Shown here: one piece after another, positions 1 through 8,395 of the stretch
Numbering within the stretch: position 1 is the first letter of the stretch
Layout: every line of letters begins with the position of its first letter
From: Thoreauomyces humboldtii
Taxonomy: Eukaryota; Chytridiomycota; Chytridiomycetes; Spizellomycetales; Powellomycetaceae
NCBI GenBank assembly: GCA_027596035.1
Contig: JADGJA010000745.1
Coordinates: forward strand, 1 to 11,414
DNA length: 11,414 bases
Direction of reading: 5' to 3'
Notes under the pieces: generated by a model
Told to the model about the DNA's origin: nothing
What the model saw: only the letters and a program-made list of their open reading frames with translations
Databases searched by the model: none
Translations under genes and position numbers: made by a program

Positions 1-345
1 CAAAATAGGTCATATCTAGCCTAAGTGGTCAGAACCTGGAACTCCGCGGACTTGGTTCCAGTAGCTCACCTACCTGGGCTCGTTGGGCTCGTTGTCGGAA
101 GACATCGTCGCGGTGCGCGAGCCAGACAGAACAGACGTTAAGGCTTTAGCAAAAATCCCCCTATGTTTTAGCCCCCTACATTACAGCTTCAGAAAAAATT
201 CCGGGTCAGAATTTTCCGGGCCCCCGAGCCCAGGCAGAAACCTGTGAAGTCGGACTCGGTCGGTCTGCCTTGGATCGGTAAATTTGCGAGTCAGAGATTT
301 TCCCGAGGGACTGGAAAACATCGAATCCTGGCCATTTGCTCTCAA
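1..345. other. Gene-free left edge, no feature recognised
   Basis: I see no convincing coding exon, RNA gene or transposon domain here. The only local structure is a 9-bp direct duplication GGGCTCGTT (76-84 and 85-93). There are also two AT-rich quasi-palindromes, near 191-212 and 281-302, of the form AAATTC...GAATTT, which resemble diverged versions of the core of the 72-bp repeat that follows. A reading frame runs antisense through 603-181, but most of its length comes from that repeat and it resembles no protein I know. Confidence 0.5.
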
Positions 346-526
346 CAGCAAAAATTCCGACTCGGACATTTTTGAGACGCGGGCGAGAGTCGTCGAGTTG
401 AGTGAATGATGACTCGACAGCAAAAATTCCGACTTGGAAATTTTTGAAACGCGGGCGAGAGACGTTGAGTTGGGTGAATGGTGACTCGACACCAAAAATT
501 CCGACTCGGAAATTCTTGGGTCACCC
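346..526. repeat. 72-bp tandem repeat, about 2.5 copies, with quasi-palindromic core
   Basis: Copies start at 346, 418 and 490, exactly 72 bp apart; the third is cut short near 526 and diverges after TCGGAAATTCTTGG. Each copy opens with CAAAAATTCCGACT followed by an AT-rich arm (GGAAATTTTTG in copy 2). This makes an imperfect inverted repeat that could fold into a hairpin. The rest of the unit carries GCGGGCGAGAG and a GTGACTCGAC-like end. The period is a multiple of three, so the minus strand reads as a 24-residue repeat containing SESEFL or SKSEFL. That may be a by-product of the period and not evidence of a protein. Function is unknown; a minisatellite or part of a non-autonomous element are both possible. 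Confidence 0.85.
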
Positions 527-724
527 TCTGTCAAGCCCCCAGGGTCCGGAATCCCGTGATTTTTTTTTCCACTTTGCTCCAGAGGAGACAAGGACTTCGA
601 CAAGGACTTCGCCTCCCTCGGACTTCCCCACCCAGTTTCTTCAAGGAGTTTGCCTTAACAGGACTTCCCCTGGTTTGACATACCGGTTCCACATAACAAT
701 TTCAACTACTTGCCGTTATCACCA
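527..724. other. Non-coding spacer with T9 run and 12-bp duplication
   Basis: This spacer holds a T9 homopolymer (560-568) and a perfect 12-bp tandem duplication, GACAAGGACTTC, at 587-598 and 599-610. Further GGACTTCC copies lie downstream, near 628 and 661. A pyrimidine-rich stretch precedes the ATG at 725 and could be the leader of the relic gene that follows. No gene is recognised. Confidence 0.45.
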
Positions 725-1855
725 ATGGAGGAACAAAGTCGAGCAACTGAAACTCCGCCTCTGTCGCTCTCTGTCCCAACAAAAGCCTCGTCCAAGCTCT
801 ACGAACAATACCTTTCAGACGACTGCCGTCTAGCGGATGGTAGGACGGTTGCTGCCAAAGTTTCATTTACCAGTATCACGGAGGAATCACCCAACGCTCT
901 CCGCGGACAACACAAGAAAGGGGTTATTGATATGATGTGAGTTACCCGACATCACGCAGTGTGCTGTGCACTTGGGAGCGTTCGCTTACCTTGCTTGTCG
1001 CCCCCCATAGGAACGCATTGTCAGCCGGGCACGATAGCAAGGTTCCAATGACCCTCGTGGAGCGAGATCACAAGCCAGGAGAACCGCAGTATGGGACTAT
1101 CCTGTTTTGAGGCCATGCGGCGATTACACGAAAAAGACGCAGAAGCCTACAACGATGTGAGGTCGAGCTTACTGTTCGGTACATGGTTGTTCTGACTAAC
1201 CAGGCAATGTTATCAGGCTTTTTTTACGATAACGGCATGGATCATGAAGAAGTCCACGCCGCAGCAAGCCCGTCTCAAGATGGGTTTGGCTCAGAACTCA
1301 GTCGCAGAAACCACCGTCCGTAACGTCCTCGCCGACAAGGCGATCGGGATTATCAATCTCGCAACTAGCTGGAAAGACGACAAAGGGACGTACCCGTCCT
1401 CAAACGAAATTGGGTCGTTAATGCAGCGTGTCGACCACACGTTCACCGCCAAAAAGTCCAGTACTTGGGGTAATTACTCCAGTTTCGTCCACTGGCCAAA
1501 GGAAGTAAGGACTCACAGCTCACGTGACCACCTCAATATATTGTGGTTGCTGACACTCGTTCTTATTCAGACGCTTGAGTATCTTCATCACGACGCGAAG
1601 ACCTTCCCAGAGGCGGTCTCGGAGGATTGGGCGCCCGCGGTTGGAAAAACGTTGAAGGGCGTGGCTGCCAAGGAAACGTCTTACGGTACGGACAACGCAT
1701 TCACTTTGTCAAATATCACCGGGAAAGATATTCGGGAAGGCTTCGGGATGGCAAACTCGCAATGCAAAAGGGGACCACAAAGAGCGAAGAGCTCTGCGCC
1801 TACCTCAAGCTCCTCATAGCCTACCGTGCCAAAGCTCCCTACCAACCCCTTCAGC
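725..1855 (+). pseudogene. Frame-broken relic of a spliced gene of unknown function
   Basis: Protein-like sequence starts at ATG 725 (MEEQSRATETPP...) and is interrupted by three well-formed introns: 937-1010 (GTGAGT...CATAG), 1157-1216 (GTGAGG...ATCAG, with CTGACTAAC inside) and 1505-1570 (GTAAGG...TTCAG). The frame breaks at least twice. After the first splice it meets TGA at 1108-1110 right after a T4 run, while the next frame continues with plausible protein (EAMRRLHEKDAEAYND) up to the next donor. Near 1745 the frame shifts again; the coding-like sequence SEELCAYLKLLIAYRAKAP lies one frame over from the end of exon 4. The third intron is 66 nt with no in-frame stop, so a single unspliced frame can be read from 1217 to 1819. 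I do not recognise a domain. Alternatives are a live gene with assembly indels, or undetected extra splicing. Confidence 0.5.
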
Positions 1856-1862
1856 TTCGCAA

Positions 1863-2197
1863 GTGCCCGCCTTTATCAAGAAGGCCTTTGTGCTGATTGC
1901 CAAGACCCAGGAAGCTGCGACAGGAGGCAGCCAACCTGCAGGCGGTCCTACCACGGAGGAGCCTGGAGCCTCTGGCTCGACCACAGGTTCCGTTGCAGTC
2001 GTCAAAGAAGCGGCCAACAAAAGAGCGTCTTCCCAAGGGGCCGCAACCGAAGACGCCGGGCCGCGGCGCAGCGAGCAAATCAAGCCGAAGACCGCGGATG
2101 AAATCGCGGCCGAACTGGTTGCCGAGAAGGTCTCGGAAGAGGAGAAGGTCAGTCGAAAAAGAACTGCAGAAGAAGCACCAGTCGCCCCGGCCGCGGA
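1863..2197 (+). other. Low-complexity Ala/Glu/Pro-rich open frame, possible tail of the upstream relic
   Basis: An open frame with no ATG begins near VPAFIKKAFVLIAKTQEA and becomes rich in Ala, Glu, Gly, Ser and Lys. It could be the disordered C-terminal tail of the relic gene that ends near 1855, in yet another frame. Against a real gene, the frame stays open only by running through the antisense of the reverse-transcriptase relic from about 2198 to its stop at 2265-2267. At least that last part is therefore not native protein. I keep it as a doubtful extension, not a gene. Confidence 0.25.
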
Positions 2198-2590
2198 GGA
2201 AACCGCCAAGACTTTGTTCCAGACTGCAATTCTGTTAATGAGTACGCCAGCTTTGCGTAATCCCTAACGAACTTGCTTATATAGTTTGTCAGATCAAAAA
2301 AGAACGCGACTTCCTTTTAATTTTTAAGGGTCTCCCAGATGACAACGGCTTGTATCTTTGACTCCGCAAGATAAATGCCGTCGCGACCAATCATAAGGCC
2401 GCTGAACTTGACCCCAGGTACCGCCCACTGCAAGTCCACTTCGAGGGTTTGAAGAACAACTTGTGCTTGTTAAGCAGGGTCAGGACCTCGTCGACATCGC
2501 GAACATGATCCTCCATACTGCCCAAATAGATTAAAGATCATTGAAGTACAAAAGTTCAAGCCACATAGTATCATCACAGTTCAGCCTCTG
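2198..2590 (-). mobile_element. Ty3/gypsy-type reverse transcriptase relic, inactivated
   Basis: Translated on the minus strand, this segment matches the second half of a Ty3/gypsy (Metaviridae-type LTR retrotransposon) reverse transcriptase in order. There is a YxDD-box remnant reading LYFNDL at about 2537-2548. Next comes MEDHVRDVDEVLTLLNKHKL from 2516, the usual EEH..HV..VL..L..H.L stretch, followed by KPSKW. Then LMIGRDGIYLAESKI corresponds to G..IS.DGI..D..KV. After that, KEVAFFFDLTNYISKFVRDY corresponds to K.VRSFLGL.NYYR.FI..F, and AKLAYSLTELQSG to the A.PLT.L region. It is dead: the box reads Y-F-N-D in place of Y-x-D-D, stops follow that box and lie at 2317-2319, and at least two frame changes are needed. 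No LTR, protease, RNase H or integrase is seen in the window. Confidence 0.85.
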
Positions 2591-2605
2591 GTCTAAGGAG
2601 GTTCC

Positions 2606-3545
2606 TTAGGCAACTTCATGAAGAATCATACAGCTCTTGCTGGCAAAGTATGTGTCAGCATACACCTTCATGGCGCTGTTGTACACACGCATTGGACAAA
2701 TGACATTGTCAGATAGCTTGTTCAAGATCTCCTTCGCCTCTTTGCGAGCTGGAGTAGTGAAGCGGGTCCAGATGGAACCTTTGTTGTTCTTGATGATGTT
2801 GGAAGAAGCAAGGATGCCCCAACCAAAAATCTCGACGGCATAGAATGCGTTCTTGCAAATGCTGTAAAAAACGTCGATTTGCTTCATGCTCTTTTCGTCT
2901 TGCTCCTTGCCGGTCTTGATGAAGATCTGGTTGCGACGACGGTCCCGCTCCTCCTGATCGGCCATGCAGAGCTTGTGACCGAAATTGATGAAGTCAAGCT
3001 GCATCTTCTCGGAGGCAACAGCAGTAAGAGTCTCGTGGATGAGGTATCGATCGAAGACAGCAAGCGGTTGAGGTATTGTTGCTGCGACGTAGCCCTTGGC
3101 GACGTGATCACCATCACGGTCTAACCACCACTTGGTAGTGCTGACTTTGGTGGTGTGCCACTTGTTGTCAAGAGGCTCACGCTCAAACCTGATGGACTTG
3201 AGGAAGGTCTCAGCACTCTCATGCACTTTGAGACCGGGAACAGCGATCTTGGCCTAAATGTCAAAGGTCAAAAATCGCCCTGAATCCTCAGAGCACCCTG
3301 AAATTCAGAGTACGGCTTACATTGATGACGGGTTTGAGACCCTTCATGATTTCCACAAGCTCCTGATCACTGAGATCTCTGAGGGCAGAGACAATGTCCT
3401 CTTCACTCTGGGAGCCATGGGCTCTGAAAAAGTCATCACAGGCTGGTTGCCTGTGGTAGGAGCTCTCTTCTCCTTTGACTGCCCGGGAGTAGCACTTCTT
3501 CTGGCCATAAGTGCGCTTTTTTGAGGAGTTGGGTGCACCTGCCAA
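2606..3545 (-). CDS. Unrecognised hypothetical protein, two exons, start unresolved
   Basis: Two exons join cleanly in phase 0. They are about 3545-3321 and 3253-2606, around a 67-nt intron (3254-3320; GTAAGC...ATTTAG), giving roughly 290 codons ending in TAA at 2606-2608. Exon 1 encodes a basic segment (SSKKRTYGQKK) and an acidic helix (EDIVSALRDLSDQELVEIM). Exon 2 is a soluble-looking mix with WWLDRDGDHVAKGY, a charged helix EERDRRRNQ and an aromatic stretch FYAVEIFGWGI. No domain or catalytic motif is recognised and no clear membrane segment is present. The frame has no ATG before its upstream TGA near 3573-3575, so the true start probably lies beyond another intron. ATG 3598 and the acceptor-like TTGGCAG just before GTGCACCC are candidates, but their phases do not match. 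The dead reverse-transcriptase relic begins just after its stop. It is the only left-half sequence without a visible break. Confidence 0.55.
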
Positions 3546-3799
3546 GAGGAGAAGTAGCTCAGTTCCAGACCGATTTTCTCACGATTTGCAGGGCGCCATG
3601 ATCTCACCAGTGCGATGCTGCCTTGTTAGTTTCGGTTGGATCAAGCTTGTGTGGGCTTGAAGGGGAGCTTCAGTAGGTGCAGATAGTAAGAAAAAGGGAA
3701 ATGGGGGAAAGAGGAAGATTTCGGTCGGAAGGCCTATGGAGTGGCTGTGCAAAAGCTGCCAAGGGGTACAGAAAATCGAGGTCCCGTTGGCCCGTTGGG
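3546..3799. other. Spacer between orphan gene and upstream relic
   Basis: On the minus strand this stretch may hold the missing 5' exon or leader of the orphan gene. Donor-like GTGAGA occurs twice in minus-strand orientation (near 3606 and 3577), and acceptor-like TTGGCAG precedes the first recognisable codons. No continuous protein-like sequence could be joined with matching phase. Confidence 0.3.
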
Positions 3800-4076
3800 C
3801 TCCCAGACAGCTGACAGACATCGTCGATGGTCATGTTCTTGGCGTCATCGACATTGTTTGCCATCGTAGCTTTGCGTTGCATCTCATTTAGGTTGTACTT
3901 CTGACTTGAGGAAGTGCGATTAGATACGAGGTTACCAAGACCGTCAATGAGCCACTGGCAAGCTTTGGTAGCATTGCGCTCGGCCAAGCGATAAGCAGAG
4001 AGTGCAATGCGTTTTTTTCAGCAGCGAGACGCTTCATCTCGTCGGCCGAACGAGTAGAATCTCGGGTTACCTCGAG
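3800..4076 (-). pseudogene. Helical coding relic with a frameshift in an A7 run
   Basis: Minus-strand translation gives LEVTRDSTRSADEMKRLAAE in one frame up to an A7 homopolymer (plus-strand T7 at 4012-4018). After it, the neighbouring frame continues naturally with RIALSAYRLAERNATKACQ, then LIDGLGNLVSNRTSSSQKYN and on to MTIDDVCQLSG. A change of one base in the run joins the two halves into about 90 residues of charged, probably helical sequence. No domain is recognised. It lies on the same strand as, and upstream of, the orphan gene ending at 2606, so it might be an upstream exon of that gene. I could not find splice sites that join them in phase. The frameshift may be real decay or a homopolymer sequencing error. 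Confidence 0.4.
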
Positions 4077-4212
4077 TCTTTATAACACCCGGGACCGCTC
4101 CGTCGCCTTCCCAGACCCGTCCGCCCTTCGGTCCTTTTTCCCCCGGCGCCTCTGGCTTCTACTTCCGCTGGCTCCCCGGCCTCTGCTGCGCAAAGTCTCC
4201 GAATGAAACAAC

Positions 4213-5032
4213 ATGGACCCGCGCACCAGATTCCCCTCGAGCAGGGCTGGCGACGACCCGTTCCCGCAGTGGCACAGCGATCCTGCCCTTCGCGCCCGGA
4301 TCCTGGCGCGCTTCCTGTAAAACCCGCTCCCATCCACCGCTCTGGAGCGCGAGGGCCCACATTAGACCACTGAACCTCGTGGATCTTGATGTTCCGTGGG
4401 GAAGCCCAGAATCCTAATGATCCGGCTGGTGAGCATATCGATCCACCGCTCGTCGACCCTTGCGGCGACCCAACAGATGTTGACAAGCTCCCCCGGCTGG
4501 CCGCCGAAACATTCATTCACTTTGACATCCTAGGCGGCGCTCCCACTGCTCACAGTTTCCGCATGCAGTTCAATGGTGGCTGTGGCGACGCCAACACTGG
4601 CTGGTACGCCACCATCCGCGATCGCACCACCTGCTTCCTTGTGGGGATTCAAGCACGTAAAACGACTCGAGCACAGTCGTCACGTGCCTTGACGACAATC
4701 TCATGGCCCGCTTTGTTGAGCACCCGGATCTGCCGCCGGTGGATCTCCTTCTCTCCTTCACCCCGTTTTCCGACCCGACCTACGCGAGTACGGCAAAATG
4801 TGGTCGTGCGACACCAAGAACGACCTCAATCAAAGACGTTTGCTAGTGGCAAGACCCCGACCCGGTTCTCGATCCCTTCAGCCAACCTGATCCATTCCCA
4901 CGGCACGATTGCGTCCCAGCCACGCCCAACCAAATCGAGCTGTTCTTTGCAATCGCGGCATCCATCAAGCCAAACTCTGTGAGACCCGCTTGGACATCCC
5001 TGCTGCGGTCGCGACAGACTTCGCCTAAGTGA
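4213..5032 (+). pseudogene. Multiply frame-shifted coding relic, function unknown
   Basis: Protein-like plus-strand segments follow one another in different frames. They are MDPRTRFPSSRAGDDPFPQW from 4213 to a TAA at 4318-4320; PLNLVDLDVPWGSPE from 4367; and PNDPAGEHIDPPLVDP, continuing through FIHFDILGGAPTAHSF to about 4650. The last segment, from about 4660 to TGA 5030-5032, contains LDDNLMARFVEHPDLPP and NQIELFFAIAASIKP and is interrupted by TAG at 4844-4846. At least three frame changes plus one in-frame stop are needed, and no GT..AG introns explain them. The composition is rich in Pro, Asp and Ser. I recognise no family; a decayed lineage-specific gene or part of a transposon are both open. 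A minus-strand frame across 4516-4067 is probably its shadow. Confidence 0.4.
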
Positions 5033-5869
5033 ACCCTCCTCAGAATCCCTGTACTGCCTTCTCGTGCCCCAGAGTGCACCGGACCGTTCTTCGATCCGGG
5101 GGGGTGGGCACACGGATCACCTCCACGTCGACGTCGGCGTCAATGATCCAGCAGCTGCAGCTGGCCACGGGGCAAGCACGAGCTGGCTGCGACCTGGATA
5201 AAAGAGTCAGTGTGGAAAGTTCAGGACGGCTCCCCCGCGCCCCCCCCCCCCCTCCATGGACATCATGTATATTGGCATGTTTTTGCTCGTTCTTCCATTG
5301 CTATCATCCTTTCGCCGGAAGCTGGGAAGTGCAAGCATGATCATTAGGCAAGCCGAGAATTCGCAATATGGCTGCTTTGGTGTGAAACTGTGTAAAGGGA
5401 GTGTGAGCAAGAAACCGGGGTGTACGTTGCCTTTGGAACCTTGCGGTATGCCTTTGGATCGTGATGGATCTGTTCTCGTCCGCTCGGGCGCAGCATTTGA
5501 AGACCTGTATTTGTGATCGCGTCTTGGATTCTGTCGTTGTGACAGGCTTCACTGATGCATCCTCCACAGCTTGCCAACATCATGATAAAGTTCGGTGGGG
5601 AAATCTCCCTCATGACTCGCCTGTCAACAGGAGCTTCGTCGCATCAACCCCATAGGTTGCGTGGGAAACAAACCGTGTCCCGATATATTCAAATTGACGG
5701 GCAGCAAAAGAAGCAAGGTCGAATGTCACAAAGACGGCATAAGAACAGTATCATCCAGCGTCTTCGCATCGTGCACCTCAGTCCCTCAGTCCTCAACCTG
5801 CTATCTGCGAACGGCGCCCCAGAGCGCAGCGAGCAAGCTCTCGCGACCTGCCACTCCCATACTGTATCT
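5033..5869. other. Gene-free interval downstream of coronin
   Basis: No exon with protein-like composition, no RNA gene and no transposon domain could be supported here. The most distinctive item is a C13 homopolymer at 5240-5252. The right part (about 5600-5869) lies just 3' of the coronin stop and should contain its untranslated region. Open frames occur on both strands but look like chance frames. Confidence 0.5.
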
Positions 5870-8015
5870 CTACTTCTTGCTGGCCGCTTCGACCTGCGCC
5901 TCCAGCTGGCGTATCCGAGCGTCCCGGTTGGAAACCTGGTTCTTGAGATCGTCATTCTCTTTTCGAAGCGTGTGGTATGCGTCTTGGTACTGTTCCAGCG
6001 AAATTCTGGTCAAGGCCCGAAGTTTGGGAAGCACTTGGTAAAATTCAGCATACCTCCTTCTCTGTCTGAGGAACCTTTTCCGTGGTGGCATCGGCCACAA
6101 CGGCCGCCGTCACAAACTCGCGAGTGGGAGGAGCCGTGAAGCCTGTCTCCAGGCTGATTAGCTTCGGTGGTGCGCTCTTGCCGTCGAAGAAGTCGGCTGA
6201 ATCAAGTGCCGGCTCTCCGCCAATGCAGTCTGGGTACAAGTCCGCCTGGAACAAGTCGGACTACAGAGAAGCAGGCAAACCATTCATTAGCTGCTGATGT
6301 AAGTGTCGCTGGGCAACGCGCACGCAAATCTTTTCACCTTGCGTGGCACCTTGAAAGGGATGGGTTCGACGAGCGTTGGGTGGACCTTGTACGCGCGGGC
6401 AATCTCAGTCTCGGCGATGTTCAAAGCACGCTTCGGAAGGAAGCTGATGCCACGCTGAGGCTCGGCGGACTTGTGCTCCGACAAGAAGTACAGACCCTTC
6501 TCATCATCCACCCATTCGTAATAGCGGATGTTTCCGTCGCCCTAAGAGAAGCACAAAAGCGATTAAGCAAGTCCTTTGGTCGTATGCTGTGAGATGGTCC
6601 TGCGCCAGCTTACCTTGCCCGCCAAGTACAACATACTAGTGTCGGCGTCAAAGTGGGGCATGAGCATTCTAAAATGAGAATGGATGTTTCAGTCACGACG
6701 CCGAAGAACGCAAGGTGGTACCGTCGTCTAGCCCTACCCCGAGGCAGTGTCGATCGTCTCCGATTTCAGTGGGGTCTCGAGGTTCTTCGAATCGTAGACG
6801 TTGACTTGGCGGTCGCTGGTGCGGCTGAAGCCGGTGGTGACGAATCGATCCGCGTTGCCCATCCAAGCAACGCGAGCACCCTTAATGCCTTGATGCCCGT
6901 TCGTTTCCTTTGGTACACAACAGTAAGCGATGGAGAATGATGGAAATGACAGGAAAAAGTCAAATGCCTCGGTACGCACCTGAACAACTTTGTTCGCGCG
7001 AACGTCGAAGACGCGAAGCTTCTTGTCTTTGCACGTCGTTGCGAGCAGGGTGCCATCGTAGTTCCAGGCCAGCGACTGGATGATCTCGGTGTGGCCCGTG
7101 AGCTCTACCCTTTCCTTTCCGGCGCAGATGTCCCATAGCTTGACAGTGAAATCGGCGCTGGCAGTAGCCAGGACGTTATCGGCCGAAGGGTGGAAAAGTA
7201 CGTGACCGACCTAATCGTTGCGCAACGCTGTTTAGCACACAAGTACCTTCCGGTGAGGACAGGCACGATCGACGCGTCACCTTTCGTCCATGACCATTCA
7301 GAGTGAGCGAAGCGGTGGAGATGGACTCGGTCAGTCCGCCTTCGGGAATGGTCCAGATCTTGACCGTAGTGTCCTCGGATGCGGACGCGACAATGTTGTC
7401 CATGAAAGGGTGGAAGTCCGTGTCCAACACGGCAGCAGTGTGGCCATTGAAGACAGGGAGGTTGTCCGCGAGCTTCCCGGTGTTGTTGTGTGCGATGACA
7501 GCAAAAGCTCCGCCTGAACATGAGCGAAACGAATCGCAAAGGACACGGTCACCATGGCGGTATGTAGGATACCCCGGGCGAGCATGTCATCATACCTCCG
7601 CTGGCCTCGATGTTGATGGAAATGTACAGAGGGTTCGCCTTGACCAGGTTCGTGTCCCAGGCGTTGCGAGAGACCTGAATGTCAACCGAGTGAGTATGAG
7701 TTGCGCGGTACATCGGTTGCAACCACCCGCTGAGACGTAAGATCACCTTGATGTTGTCGTAGCATTGATCGCGTTTCGTTGCCTGTCCGAAGACGTGGCG
7801 GTCTGCAAGATTCCGAGATGGCGGGGGTCGCCAGCCATCAGTACCCAGCCGTCCGTTCAACCGCTTCTGATTCCTCGCGACGTCCTTCGCCAGCAGCACC
7901 ATCGACGCGGTGTTCCTCCAGAGTCCGCCCCGGCAGCGGAGTGACTTAACGAGAGGACGGAGTCGCGTCGTGAAACCATGACCTTACATTTGGAGGCTCG
8001 TACAAATCGCGACAT
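5870..8015 (-). CDS. Coronin, actin-binding WD40 protein, ten exons
   Basis: Exons (minus strand): 8015-7988, 7802-7747, 7674-7596, 7513-7281, 7210-6980, 6907-6738, 6668-6614, 6541-6338, 6260-6054, 5989-5870. All nine introns are GT..AG; eight are 64-82 nt and the first is 185 nt. Splicing gives 460 residues, close to the length of short (type I) coronins. The N-terminal coronin signature is intact (SKYRHVFGQ, then NAWDTNLVKANPLY). WD40 blades follow: HTAAVLDTDFHP...VKIW near residue 79, VGHVLFHP...VKLWD near 133, then HTEIIQSLAWN...LRVFD and further repeats, with the coronin stretch LYLAGKGDGNIRYYE near 280. LFQADLYPDCIG and the C-terminal extension (DFFDGKSAPPKLISL) follow. A short linker leads to a 39-residue heptad coiled coil, used by the family for oligomerisation. 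Coronins bind F-actin and regulate Arp2/3 at cortical actin patches. The start is fixed by MSRFVRASK spliced to YRHVFGQ. I assign no symbol, since fungal naming varies (CRN1 in yeast). Confidence 0.95.
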
Positions 8016-8176
8016 TGCGGTGACGTGAGTTCAAAGGCTGATATCCCGGGGACGCTATGAGAAGCAAAGCAATCAAGATGAGCTCGAGCAGAGCAGACTG
8101 TCAACACACGGCGTGGGTACCTTGCGATGGCCCTCTTTAGCAGTGTTTGTTGTTGGAAGCCCTATCAAGAAGATAC

Positions 8177-8196
8177 CACACACATACACACACACA
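8177..8196. repeat. CA dinucleotide microsatellite
   Basis: About ten CA units with one TA interruption, about 160 bp upstream of the coronin start codon. It is a candidate length-variable marker. No function can be read from it. Confidence 0.9.
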
Positions 8197-8313
8197 GAAG
8201 CGCAAACGCGTGGGTGAAGCAGGTTCCTTGTGGCTCCTCTCAGAAAGCCTTGACGAGCGAAAGGGGAACGTGGGGAACTGGGTAGGGAAATGGGAAAGGA
8301 GTGCGGTTGGGAT

Positions 8314-8395
8314 GTACCGGTACGATGGCTTTCGGCCCTGGCTTTGAGGATGGCGAGCGGGGGTCTCCTCCGTTATACCGTATATGTACCGGTAT
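8314..8395. promoter_or_regulatory. Pair of TACCGGTA palindromes upstream of coronin
   Basis: GTACCGGTAC at 8314-8323 and TACCGGTA at 8387-8394 are perfect palindromes 72 bp apart; the second also sits in a wider inverted repeat (ATACCG at 8376-8381, CGGTAT at 8390-8395). They lie about 300-380 bp upstream of the coronin ATG, a reasonable place for a dimeric transcription-factor site. No factor is identified. The role is inferred only from symmetry, repetition and position. Confidence 0.35.

Noticed and set aside
181..603. 140-residue minus-strand frame with 24-residue repeats
   Set aside because: Its openness is explained by a 72-bp repeat whose period is a multiple of three. The flanks show no protein-like pattern, no start context and no splice sites.
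1505..1570. Uninterrupted frame from 1217 to 1819 taken as a single exon
   Set aside because: The 66-nt segment has a strong GTAAGG donor and TTCAG acceptor and encodes sequence unlike its flanks. It is an intron that happens to be in frame and lack a stop.
2198..3545. Orphan gene and reverse-transcriptase relic as one retroelement polyprotein
   Set aside because: The orphan has its own clean stop at 2606-2608, an intron and no gag, protease or integrase motif. The two are adjacent, but nothing links them.
4067..4516. 149-residue minus-strand frame rich in Gly, Ser and Arg
   Set aside because: It lies opposite plus-strand protein-like segments in GC-rich sequence and looks like their shadow.
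5240..5252. C13 run as a regulatory element
   Set aside because: A lone homopolymer with no surrounding structure; it may even be an assembly length artefact.
5256..5516. Short plus-strand frame with a hydrophobic start (possible small secreted protein)
   Set aside because: It begins inside a poly-C flank, has no homologous feel, no supporting splice or terminator context, and could easily arise by chance.
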